NCBI GenBank assembly: GCA_913047795.1
Contig: CAJWTS010000014.1
Span: 1 to 64,000, forward strand
From: an uncultured Verrucomicrobiota bacterium
GTDB taxonomy: Bacteria > Verrucomicrobiota > Kiritimatiellia > CAJWTS01
Length of the DNA: 64,000 bases
Direction: 5' to 3'
Position numbers and translations under genes: made by a program. Numbering within the stretch: position 1 is the first letter of the stretch; each line of letters begins with the position of its first letter. Under the pieces are notes generated by a model. The model made no database searches. It worked only from the letters and a program-made list of their open reading frames with translations, and was not told the DNA's origin. This document shows, piece by piece, positions 50,324 to 58,626 of the stretch.

Positions 50324-51235
50324 ATGACGACACGAACCCAGAACTCCGCCGGTCCGGAAAAACCCGACTGGCTGCGCATCCGTTTGAACAAGGAACCGAG
50401 TTTCGACCGGATCCGCGGCGCACTCCGTGCCCGCAACCTGTTCACGGTCTGCGAGGAAGCACACTGTCCAAACATCAACGAATGCTGGAACGGCGGAACG
50501 GCGACCTTCATGATCATGGGCGACGTCTGCACGCGCGGATGCCGCTTCTGCGCCGTCAATACCGGGCGGTCCGGGCCACCACTCGATGCCGACGAACCAG
50601 AGAATACGGCAAGGACCATTGCCGAAATGGGCCTCAGCTACATCGTGATCACGTCGGTGAACCGGGACGACATCCCAGATCAAGGCGCCGGCCATTTCGC
50701 AAAGACCGTCGAACTAATTAAGGCCTATACGCCGGGCATCCTGGTTGAAACGTTGACCCCGGACTGGATGGGGAATGAAGACTGCATCCGGACGCTGGCC
50801 GAATCCAACGCCGACGTGCTGGCCCACAATGTCGAAACGGTCGAACGCCTACAGGGCAAGGTCCGCGATCCGCGCGCGAACTATGCGCAGTCGTTAACCG
50901 TTTTGAAGCGATACGGTGAACTGACCAAAGCCGCCGGCGGGAAGGTCTTGACCAAGTCTTCGCTGATGCTGGGCCTCGGTGAGTCCGATGATGAAATTCG
51001 CGCAACCATGCAGGATCTCCTGGAGGCCGGTGTGCGTGTCATGACCTTCGGACAATACCTTCGTCCGACGCGCCGCCACTTGCCGGTCCAGGAATACGTG
51101 ACACCCGATAAATTTGACGACTGGGCGAAGGAGGGTGAATCCATGGGCTTTGCCTATGTCGCATCCGGCCCACTGGTGCGCTCCAGCTACAAGGCCGGGG
51201 AATTCTACATGCAACACCTGCTTCGCTCGGCCTGA
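50324..51235 (+). CDS. lipA: Lipoyl synthase
   Basis: A 303-residue radical-SAM enzyme that inserts two sulfur atoms into octanoyl groups to form lipoyl cofactor. The auxiliary-cluster cysteines are C43, C48 and C54 (TVCEEAHCPNINEC), the SAM-cluster cysteines C69, C73 and C76 (CTRGCRFC), and the closing motif RSSYKAGE is present. The protein starts at the ATG at 50324; a GTG at 50303 is less likely. The next gene, larE, begins one base after the stop, so the two form an operon. LipB is not in the window. Confidence 0.96.
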   Translation: MTTRTQNSAGPEKPDWLRIRLNKEPSFDRIRGALRARNLFTVCEEAHCPNINECWNGGTATFMIMGDVCTRGCRFCAVNTGRSGPPLDADEPENTARTIAEMGLSYIVITSVNRDDIPDQGAGHFAKTVELIKAYTPGILVETLTPDWMGNEDCIRTLAESNADVLAHNVETVERLQGKVRDPRANYAQSLTVLKRYGELTKAAGGKVLTKSSLMLGLGESDDEIRATMQDLLEAGVRVMTFGQYLRPTRRHLPVQEYVTPDKFDDWAKEGESMGFAYVASGPLVRSSYKAGEFYMQHLLRSA

Positions 51236-51236
51236 C

Positions 51237-52088
51237 ATGGCATCCATCGACACAACCGAAAGCGGTGTAGACACGGCGGTGCTCACCCAAAAGGAAGCAC
51301 GACTGCGCGATCTGATCGGCAGCTATGCATCCGTTGCCGTCGCCTACTCCGGCGGCGTCGACTCGAGCTACCTCGCGTTCGTCGCCAACGATGTCCTGGG
51401 CCGGAAGGCCACGATGGTGCTTGCGGATTCACCCAGCATTCCGCGCTCCGAGGTTGACGATGCCGTCACACTCGCGCGTGAGCGCAAGTGGAACCTGGTG
51501 ATCGTTCGAACAACGGAGTTCGAAAACGAAGCCTATCTCAAGAACGATAGTCAACGATGCTACTTCTGCAAGACGGCGCTTTTCGAGGAGATGACGCGCT
51601 ACGCGCACGCAAACAACGTCAACGTGCTCGCCTACGGCGTCATGGCCGATGATGATCTTGATGACCGGCCGGGACATCGCGCTGCGGAAGCCTTCCGCGT
51701 GGCAGCACCCCTGCAGGAGGTGCTGCTGGGCAAAGACGAGATCCGCGAACTGAGTCGCCGCGAAAACCTTCCGACGGCGAGCAAGGCGTCGTTCGCCTGC
51801 CTGTCCTCACGCTTTCCGACCGGCAGCGCGATATCCGTTGAGACCATCGGCCGTGTCGAACAGGCGGAAGAGGTTCTTCGCTCGCACGGCTTCCATCAAT
51901 TCCGCGCACGTCATCACGACGACATTTGTCGAATCGAGGTGGACCCGCAGGAACTCGACGCCCTGCTGCAAGATGACGTACGGGAAGACATCACACGGCG
52001 CATCAAGTCGATCGGGTACCGCTTCGTGACGATTGACCTGGCCGGCTACCGCATGGGCAGTGTTGCCCGGCGTCCGGACGCCGTCTGA
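51237..52088 (+). CDS. larE: LarE-family ATP-dependent sacrificial sulfur transferase
   Basis: A 283-residue protein of the PP-loop ATPase superfamily. The adenylating PP-loop SGGVDS is at residues 38-43, C108 and C111 are in RCYFCK, and Cys188 in ACLSSRFPTG corresponds to the sacrificial cysteine of LarE. LarE donates sulfur to the nickel pincer cofactor of lactate racemase. No larB, larC or larA is nearby. It follows lipA with a 1-base gap, so a link to lipoyl sulfur supply is possible, but that is inference. The stop abuts the stop of the convergent thiI gene. Confidence 0.85.
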   Translation: MASIDTTESGVDTAVLTQKEARLRDLIGSYASVAVAYSGGVDSSYLAFVANDVLGRKATMVLADSPSIPRSEVDDAVTLARERKWNLVIVRTTEFENEAYLKNDSQRCYFCKTALFEEMTRYAHANNVNVLAYGVMADDDLDDRPGHRAAEAFRVAAPLQEVLLGKDEIRELSRRENLPTASKASFACLSSRFPTGSAISVETIGRVEQAEEVLRSHGFHQFRARHHDDICRIEVDPQELDALLQDDVREDITRRIKSIGYRFVTIDLAGYRMGSVARRPDAV

Positions 52089-53261
52089 TCAGGTCCACTC
52101 GATCAAGCGCGCGTTCTCGAGTGCATCCCCTCCCAAACCGTCAAGGTCGATACGGTTCTCGTGCTCCCGCAGGATTCCCGCTGAGGCATGCAACTCGGGA
52201 TGCTTGGGCAGAAAGTACGAGCAGCAATCGGCGTACGGCAGCGCGGAGATGTCGAAGGTCTCAATCTGACGGCTCAGCGCCGTGATCTCTCGCTTGTCTA
52301 AACCAATGAGAGGGGAAACAATCGGGCGATCCGAGTCGAGGTATGTTGCGCTCAGATTCTCATATGTCTGCGAGGCGACCTGCGAAAGGCTGTCGCCGAC
52401 AACAAGAAAGCGCGCGCGATTCTTTGCCGCGATCCGGGATGACAGCCGCAGCATCACACGCCGGTAGACGAGCATGCGCAGCGGACCGGGCACGGCCTTA
52501 ATGATGTCCTTCTGCAACTCCTCGAATGGAACGATGAAGAGGCGTGTGCGGCGCTGGTAGCGAGCCAGTTGCTCGGCCAGACGCAGAATCTTGTCCTCGA
52601 CAGACGGGGTCAGCTGGTTCTGATTCTGATAATGCGTCAGGATCACCTCACAGCCGCGTTTCATCATGAGATACGCCGCCACAGGACTGTCCATCCCGCC
52701 GGAGAGCAAGGCCACGACTTTCTGTTTGGAGTTGGTGGGAAGGCCGCCCACCCCCGGTTGGCGCGCCATCGAGAGGTAGCTATGGCGCCCCGCGATCTCG
52801 ACGCGTAACGCGAGGTCGGGGCTGTCCATTCGCACGGTCTTTTCCGGCATCGCGGCCAGAACCGCGGCGCCCAGCACGCGATTCACCTCCATGGACCGCA
52901 GCGGCACGCCCTTGTCGTGGCGACGCGTACGGATCTTGAACGTCTCAAACGTCTGCGTTTTCGCCAACTCGACGGCCGCGGCCTCGAGGACCGCCAGATC
53001 GCTGTCGACGCGCAGGGCCGAGGCCAGGTTGGCAATTCCGGGAATCCGGCGCAACACGTCCATGACCTGCTCCACTTCGGCATCGGGCGCGAGAGTCAAG
53101 GCGATCTGGCCGCACTCGCGCACCGCGGATTGCATGGACTCGCCCAGCTTCGCTCGAACATTTTCGATCAGCAACTTCTCGAAGTAGCCGCGGTTGTTCG
53201 CCTTCAGCCCAATCTCGTCGTAGTGCAGAACAATATGGGAGAACGCCGTCACGGTGCGCAT
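52089..53261 (-). CDS. thiI: tRNA 4-thiouridine synthase (ThiI core)
   Basis: A 390-residue enzyme. An N-terminal ferredoxin-like and THUMP domain (residues about 20-170, LHYDEIGLKANNRGYFEKLL) precedes the PP-loop ATPase VVALLSGGMDSPVAAYLMMKRG. The catalytic Cys-containing loop YADCCSYFLPKHP is present. The C-terminal rhodanese domain of E. coli ThiI is absent, as in the common short form, so sulfur must come from a separate donor. The ATG at 53261 is preferred over GTG 53270. It makes s4U8 in tRNA and may also serve thiamine biosynthesis. Confidence 0.93.
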   Translation of the reverse strand: MRTVTAFSHIVLHYDEIGLKANNRGYFEKLLIENVRAKLGESMQSAVRECGQIALTLAPDAEVEQVMDVLRRIPGIANLASALRVDSDLAVLEAAAVELAKTQTFETFKIRTRRHDKGVPLRSMEVNRVLGAAVLAAMPEKTVRMDSPDLALRVEIAGRHSYLSMARQPGVGGLPTNSKQKVVALLSGGMDSPVAAYLMMKRGCEVILTHYQNQNQLTPSVEDKILRLAEQLARYQRRTRLFIVPFEELQKDIIKAVPGPLRMLVYRRVMLRLSSRIAAKNRARFLVVGDSLSQVASQTYENLSATYLDSDRPIVSPLIGLDKREITALSRQIETFDISALPYADCCSYFLPKHPELHASAGILREHENRIDLDGLGGDALENARLIEWT

Positions 53262-53342
53262 TATAGACACCCGCGCCGCTTTGCATAGCTGGGAAGCGCA
53301 TGACCTTGACCTTGAGCAGACTCCCCCATACCTTCTCAGACC

Positions 53343-55088
53343 ATGCAGAAGCGTATCATCACGGCGTACTCGTTGAGCGCGATTCTCCCGGTCCTAGCGA
53401 TCGTTATCCTTTGCATGCGCGTCTTCGCGCCGGCGAGCCGTTACGTGGCCATGGGGATCTATGCCGCCGGCTGGATTGCGCTGATCCTTGCCATCCGCAA
53501 TCATCGACGGTCGCAAGTCATGATCGACCGCAAGGGGCGCAGGTTTCGGCGCGTGCTGCAGGAGCGGCCGGCCCTCGCCATCGCGGTAGCATTGCTTGCC
53601 GCCTTTGCGTATCTGGCCTGGGTCGCTTTTCCAGTCCAATCCTCCGCCTTCCTGACGGCGGACACGGAGGCCATCGAGGAACTGATCGATAGCGATATCG
53701 CACGCTTACCCGTGTTCACGCGCGGACTCAGCTCCGTTCTGAGCGGCAATTACCGCCTTTTTCGTGCCGATATCAACGAGATGTCGCTCGAGGACAAGGA
53801 CAACCTGCGACACGCCTGGGCTTCGTACCTGGACTACGCGATCCAACTCGACCGGCTACGCACGACTCACCAGTATTTCTACCAGATCAACCCTGTGCGT
53901 ACCCGTGAGCTGCACATTCGCTCGTTCCTGATCGGCTACGGCGCCTTCGTTGCGAACTACGAGAATGCGTGGCGCATCAGTATCGCCGTCGGTGAAAATC
54001 CCTTTCTTGAGACCTTTCTAAACGAGGCCGATACCGAACGCAGCGTGCCACGGGACGCCTTCCTCATGCTGAAGCGCGGCCTGACACATCCCGACAACGT
54101 CGTACGACTCAACGCAGGACAGGCATATCTAAAGATCCTGGAGTCGACCACGAGCGGTCTACAAACAAATCACGTGGTGATCGATGCGCGGAAACGGTAC
54201 AGCTTTATTGCGAAGAAGATCGGGGAAGCTCCGGAGACATTAATCGATGCGCCGCTCGACCAGTTCGAGGACCTCACTTTCAAAGCCTGGTTCCCGCTGC
54301 AGAAGAGTGTCGCGCTCGGACTGAGCATGGTGCGGATGGTTCATCGGGAAAACCTGGTGTCGCTCGCCGACATCGAAAAGCTCGCCCCGCGACTCGAACC
54401 CGGCGACATGATGCTTGAACGTCGCAATTGGTATCTGAGCAACGTTGGATTGCCGGGGTTCTGGCCCCACGTCGCTCTCTATACCGGGGGGTTGGAAGAG
54501 ATGGATGCCTACTTCGGAGAGCTCGTGCCGGCCTTGACCGGAAAAGATTCGATCGCCGCATATCTGAGCGAAACCAATCCGACCGTGCTCAAGGCCTACC
54601 AGGCGACGGGCCCCGGTCAATTCAACATGCGGGTGATCGAAGCGCTGAAGGGCGGTATCGTTCTGACACCACTGGAGATCAGCGCACGCGCCGACTATCT
54701 TGCGATCTTGCGACCGAAGCTCCCAAAACGCGACAAGCTGAAGGCATTGCTGAACGCCTTCGAGTTCTACGGGGTTCCTTACGACTACAACTTCGATTTT
54801 GCCACTGATAATCGTCTCGTGTGCTCGGAACTGGTATACAAGTCCTATCTTCCACGTAAATTCCAAAAAGGAATCCAATTCAATATCGGTACGGTGTCCG
54901 GCCGATTGGTCTTGCCGCCCAACGACATCGCTCGCGAATTCGACGAAGAATTCGGCAGCCCTGCGGCAGACCTCGAATTCGTCGCCTTTCTTGATGGAAA
55001 CGAAGCTGCGCAAAAAGCCATCGAGCAAGGCGTGGACGCATTTCGAGTCTCATGGCGGCGCCCCAAGTGGGACATTGCGCAGCACTAA
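53343..55088 (+). CDS. Membrane protein with YiiX-like permuted papain hydrolase domain
   Basis: A 581-residue protein with two membrane segments at the N-terminus (about 10-50 and 75-95). A mainly helical middle (about 110-300) has no match I recognise. The last 280 residues contain LAPRLEPGDMMLERRNWYLSN, GFWPHVALYTGG and NRLVCSELVYKSYLP. This is the order H then C of circularly permuted NlpC/P60-like hydrolases of the YiiX/DUF830 type (His in PHVALY, Cys in VCSEL). Its substrate may be a lipid, peptide or acyl chain. It lies 71 bases before the Ebo-type genes and runs in the same direction. Confidence 0.75.
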   Translation: MQKRIITAYSLSAILPVLAIVILCMRVFAPASRYVAMGIYAAGWIALILAIRNHRRSQVMIDRKGRRFRRVLQERPALAIAVALLAAFAYLAWVAFPVQSSAFLTADTEAIEELIDSDIARLPVFTRGLSSVLSGNYRLFRADINEMSLEDKDNLRHAWASYLDYAIQLDRLRTTHQYFYQINPVRTRELHIRSFLIGYGAFVANYENAWRISIAVGENPFLETFLNEADTERSVPRDAFLMLKRGLTHPDNVVRLNAGQAYLKILESTTSGLQTNHVVIDARKRYSFIAKKIGEAPETLIDAPLDQFEDLTFKAWFPLQKSVALGLSMVRMVHRENLVSLADIEKLAPRLEPGDMMLERRNWYLSNVGLPGFWPHVALYTGGLEEMDAYFGELVPALTGKDSIAAYLSETNPTVLKAYQATGPGQFNMRVIEALKGGIVLTPLEISARADYLAILRPKLPKRDKLKALLNAFEFYGVPYDYNFDFATDNRLVCSELVYKSYLPRKFQKGIQFNIGTVSGRLVLPPNDIAREFDEEFGSPAADLEFVAFLDGNEAAQKAIEQGVDAFRVSWRRPKWDIAQH

Positions 55089-55159
55089 TCTTTTCCGGGC
55101 GGAGACTAAGATTCGGCAACAGCAGGCACGTCTCAACAGGACCGCAATCGACCTACGGC

Positions 55160-56089
55160 ATGCAGAAACATTCGATCAATATCGCCTGGGCACAGTTGGT
55201 GCGGCTTCCGAATCTGCTGACGGTGCCGGGGGACCCCCTGGCCGGCTATCTACTGATCGCGTCCATCGGAGGCGTGACGACTCCGATTAACGCCGCGATC
55301 TGTTGCGCCGCCGCGATCTTCCTCTACGCGGCGGGACTCATCGCCAACGATTGTCTGGACCTGGCGGAGGACCGGCGCGAACGGCCGTGGCGACCAATCG
55401 CATCTGGACAGGTCAAGCTCCACCAGGCATGGCCGACCGCCGTGATTCTGGCAGGTTGTGGCCTGGGTATCGCGAGCCTGGCCGGCACCTGGCCCGCGCT
55501 ATGCGCCGCCGCGCTGATCGTCTCGATTGCTTTGTATAACGGGGGTACGAAACGCGTACCGATTCTGGGTCCGCTGACGATGGGGCTTTGCCGGGCGCTG
55601 AGCCTGATAATGGGCGCAGCGGCGGCGTCCCCCGCGGACGTCGTTCATCCGGTAATACTCATCGCTGCGGGCACGTTACTGATCTACATTGCCGCGGTGA
55701 CACAGATTGCCTCCAACGAAACGCATTCCATCCGCATCGGATTGCGACGATGGGGGCCAACGGTCATCCTGGCGATCGGCTATCCGGCCCTGTACCTCGT
55801 CGCGTTATCGTACCGCCCGGAGTCCGCGAATGGGCCCACAACCGATATCATGTTTGCGATCGGAGGACTGCTGACGCTGGCAGTAACGGCACGCTGCGCG
55901 CGACGCTTGCAAGGTGTTCCCAATCCCGAGACCGTCAGCCGGACCATTGGCTCCTTTCTGCGCGCGCTCCTGCTCGTGCAGGCTACGTTCGCGGCCCTAC
56001 TGCCCTTTCCCGGCGCGGTTGTGGCCGCCTGCCTGACCGTGGCCTGGCTAGCCTCCGGCAAACCCGGCGACCTGTTGTATGCCAGCTGA
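55160..56089 (+). CDS. eboC: EboC-like UbiA-family prenyltransferase
   Basis: A 309-residue protein with eight or nine membrane segments. The Asp-rich motif IANDCLDLAEDRRERPWRPI (N63-D64-x2-D67-x3-D71) is that of UbiA prenyltransferases, which attach an isoprenoid chain to an aromatic or other acceptor. In the Ebo cluster the corresponding protein EboC takes part in precursor handling or export. The ATG at 55160 gives a normal UbiA length, and its end overlaps the next gene by 11 bases. The Ebo assignment depends on the neighbouring genes. Confidence 0.8.
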   Translation: MQKHSINIAWAQLVRLPNLLTVPGDPLAGYLLIASIGGVTTPINAAICCAAAIFLYAAGLIANDCLDLAEDRRERPWRPIASGQVKLHQAWPTAVILAGCGLGIASLAGTWPALCAAALIVSIALYNGGTKRVPILGPLTMGLCRALSLIMGAAAASPADVVHPVILIAAGTLLIYIAAVTQIASNETHSIRIGLRRWGPTVILAIGYPALYLVALSYRPESANGPTTDIMFAIGGLLTLAVTARCARRLQGVPNPETVSRTIGSFLRALLLVQATFAALLPFPGAVVAACLTVAWLASGKPGDLLYAS

Positions 56090-57377
56090 GTCAAACCGCA
56101 GGCTGCTGGTAGTGCAGGTTGCCGCATTGGCACACGACCTCGCCGCCGCTCCAGATACCCCGACCTGGCGTGGCGGCTCCTTTCATGCCCTCGCCCCCAC
56201 CTTTCCCGCGCTCACCTGTCCTGTGCAAGCCGGCATGCGAACTGCCACGCCACCGTCGCAGCACGGCATGATCGCCAACGGGTTGTTCTTCCGGAACCTG
56301 CGCAAAGCGATGTTCTGGGAACAATCGAGCCGACTGATCGAAGGCCCGCGAATCTGGGATGCATTCCGCGCGCGCGGAGGCACGGTCGGCATGCTCTTCT
56401 GGCAACAGAGCCTGGGCGAGACAGTCGACATCGTCGTCTCTCCGCAACCGGTACATCGGCACGGCGGCGGCATGATCGAGTCCTGCTACAGCTCGCCCTC
56501 CGATCTATACTCGTGGCTCTGCGCCCAGGTCGGCGCGCCGTTCCGCCTGGCACGTTACTGGGGTCCGCTCGCCGATCATCATTCATCAGGCTGGATTGCA
56601 CAGGCAACCGCCTCCCTGCTGCGGGACACCGAACGCCGCCCGGATCTGTGCTTCACATACCTGCCGGCCCTCGATTATGACCTGCAACGGCATGGCCCCG
56701 ACGGGCCCGCGGCACAGCGTGCCTTGCAGAAACTCTTTGAGCAGTTGGACGTCCTGTACGCCGCTGCGGACGGTGCCGGCTACGAAATGCTCATCTACGG
56801 GGACTACGCGATCGAAAATGTACGCGGCGACGCCATTTTCCCCAATCGCATTCTAAGAAGCGCAGGACTGTTCGCGTCTAAGGATGTACGCGGCATGGCC
56901 TATCCGGACCTGCATGCCGGACGAGCCTTTGCCATGGTCGATCACGCAATAGCGCATATTTACGTACAAGATACCGCGGATCTACCGCGCGTCGCGGCTA
57001 TTTTTGAGGGCACCGCCGGAATCGATCGCGTCTGTGGAGCCGCCGACCTGGCCGACCTCGGGGTTGCGCATACCAACAGCGGAGAACTCGTGCTGATCGC
57101 GGAAAGCGGTCGATGGTTCGCTTATCCCTGGTGGCAGGACCCCCGCGAAGCGCCGGACTTCGATCGCCACATCGATATCCACAACAAGCCCGGGTACGAT
57201 CCTTGTGAATTGTTTTTTGGGTGGCCACCGCTTACGGTTAGTCGCAAAATGGGTCGTGTTCGGGGAACGCACGGCCGGGCCAACCACCCCACGGCGTGGG
57301 CCGCGACTCCCGGCTTCGTATCGGAGGCCGGCACGCTCGAAGGACTGGCCTGCTCCGTGCGAGACTGGATCAGCTGA
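56079..57377 (+). CDS. eboF: EboF-like alkaline-phosphatase-superfamily protein
   Basis: A 432-residue soluble protein with the fold signatures of nucleotide pyrophosphatase/phosphodiesterase: nucleophile-like T46 in FPALTCPVQAGM, YLPALDYDLQRHGP (Asp and His metal ligands) and YGDYAIENV. The strand-1 metal Asp is missing (LLVVQVAALAHD), and the usual G-D-H-G is GDY, so catalysis may be altered or lost. Overlaps with eboC (11 bases) and close spacing to eboD mark one operon. The order C-F-D-E matches Ebo clusters except for the missing A and B. Confidence 0.75.
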   Translation: MPAESNRRLLVVQVAALAHDLAAAPDTPTWRGGSFHALAPTFPALTCPVQAGMRTATPPSQHGMIANGLFFRNLRKAMFWEQSSRLIEGPRIWDAFRARGGTVGMLFWQQSLGETVDIVVSPQPVHRHGGGMIESCYSSPSDLYSWLCAQVGAPFRLARYWGPLADHHSSGWIAQATASLLRDTERRPDLCFTYLPALDYDLQRHGPDGPAAQRALQKLFEQLDVLYAAADGAGYEMLIYGDYAIENVRGDAIFPNRILRSAGLFASKDVRGMAYPDLHAGRAFAMVDHAIAHIYVQDTADLPRVAAIFEGTAGIDRVCGAADLADLGVAHTNSGELVLIAESGRWFAYPWWQDPREAPDFDRHIDIHNKPGYDPCELFFGWPPLTVSRKMGRVRGTHGRANHPTAWAATPGFVSEAGTLEGLACSVRDWIS

Positions 57378-57387
57378 ACGGAACGAT

Positions 57388-58626
57388 ATGCAAGAACCTC
57401 ATAACCCCTACGACATGCCCGAGCATGCAGACGACGTCTATGTGCAGAAGATCCAGGTTAATCTGGCCTATCCGGTTTACTTCACACGCCATGTATTTGA
57501 CCTCGACAATCCGGTGCTCGCGAACGCAATTGCCCTGACGCCACCCCAGACTCGTGTCCTGGTCTACGTGGATTCGGGCGTTGCGCAATGCTCTCCCGAC
57601 CTCTTGTCGGACATCACGCGTTACACTGAACAATACGCCCCGCGAATCGCACTCGTGCGACGTCCATGCATCATCGCGGGCGGCGAACGGGCCAAAAATT
57701 CATGGCACAAGGCCCGCGATATTGTAGAGACGATCGGCGACCATCAATTGGACCGTCATAGCACCGTGATCGCCGTTGGCGGTGGCGCGGTTCTGGACAC
57801 GGTCGGATTTGCCGTGTCGCTGGTCCATCGCGGCTTGCGATTGATCAGAATTCCGACCACCGTGCTCGCGCAGAACGATGCCGGCATCGGCGTCAAGACG
57901 GGCATCAACGCACAGGGCACCAAGAATTTCCTCGGCACCTTCGCCGCACCGTTCGCCGTGATTAACGACCCCGCATTTCTGACGACCCTCGACGAGCCGC
58001 ACTGGCGTGGCGGCATAGCGGAGGCCTTCAAGGTTGCGCTGATTAAGGATGCCGACTTCTTTGATTTCCTCTGCACTCACGCCCGGCACCTGCGCGATCG
58101 CGACATGGACGCGATGGTACAGTTGATACGGCGTTGTGCGCAGATCCACCTCGATCATATTCGCTCGGGAGGTGACCCGTTTGAGACGGGTAATACACGA
58201 CCGCTCGACTTCGGCCATTGGAGTGCGCATCGACTCGAAACGCTATCGGATTTCACGATCGGTCACGGACAGGCCGTGGCAATCGGCATCGCACTCGACG
58301 CGTGCTACGCATCGCGCACCGGTCATCTCGGTCCGAATGGTCTCGAACGACTGCTGGCCGGGCTCAGCGCGGTCGGACTCCCGACATGGAGTGCCTACCT
58401 CGACCAGCGCAATGTCGAGGGACGACTGGACATCCTCGACGGGATCGAACAGTTTCGCGAACATATCGGCGGTCCGCTGTGCATTACCCTGCCGCACTCG
58501 ATCGGGAAATCTTGCGAGGTGCACGACCTCGACCCGGTTATCATTGAGTCCTGTATCCAATATCTGAAGGACCGCTGGGAGAACGATGCTGACCGAGAGC
58601 AACAAGCACCTCACGTATTGCCTTAA
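57388..58626 (+). CDS. eboD: EboD-like 3-dehydroquinate-synthase-family protein
   Basis: A 412-residue sugar-phosphate cyclase fold. GGGAVLDTVGFAVSLVHRG and IPTTVLAQNDAGIGVKTGIN with GTKNFLG are the NAD- and substrate-binding signatures of dehydroquinate synthases. The zinc ligands fit: Glu in RGGIAEAFKVALI, His in DFGHWSAHRLE and His in GHGQAVAIGI. Housekeeping AroB is about 360 residues, and this version has an N-terminal extension typical of EboD, which probably makes or presents a cyclitol-like compound. Its stop overlaps the eboE start by 41 bases. Confidence 0.85.
   Translation: MQEPHNPYDMPEHADDVYVQKIQVNLAYPVYFTRHVFDLDNPVLANAIALTPPQTRVLVYVDSGVAQCSPDLLSDITRYTEQYAPRIALVRRPCIIAGGERAKNSWHKARDIVETIGDHQLDRHSTVIAVGGGAVLDTVGFAVSLVHRGLRLIRIPTTVLAQNDAGIGVKTGINAQGTKNFLGTFAAPFAVINDPAFLTTLDEPHWRGGIAEAFKVALIKDADFFDFLCTHARHLRDRDMDAMVQLIRRCAQIHLDHIRSGGDPFETGNTRPLDFGHWSAHRLETLSDFTIGHGQAVAIGIALDACYASRTGHLGPNGLERLLAGLSAVGLPTWSAYLDQRNVEGRLDILDGIEQFREHIGGPLCITLPHSIGKSCEVHDLDPVIIESCIQYLKDRWENDADREQQAPHVLP

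Noticed and set aside
57388..58626. 3-dehydroquinate synthase as the housekeeping shikimate enzyme AroB
   Set aside because: It is about 50 residues longer than AroB and lies inside the overlapping EboC/F/E-like operon, so the EboD reading fits better.
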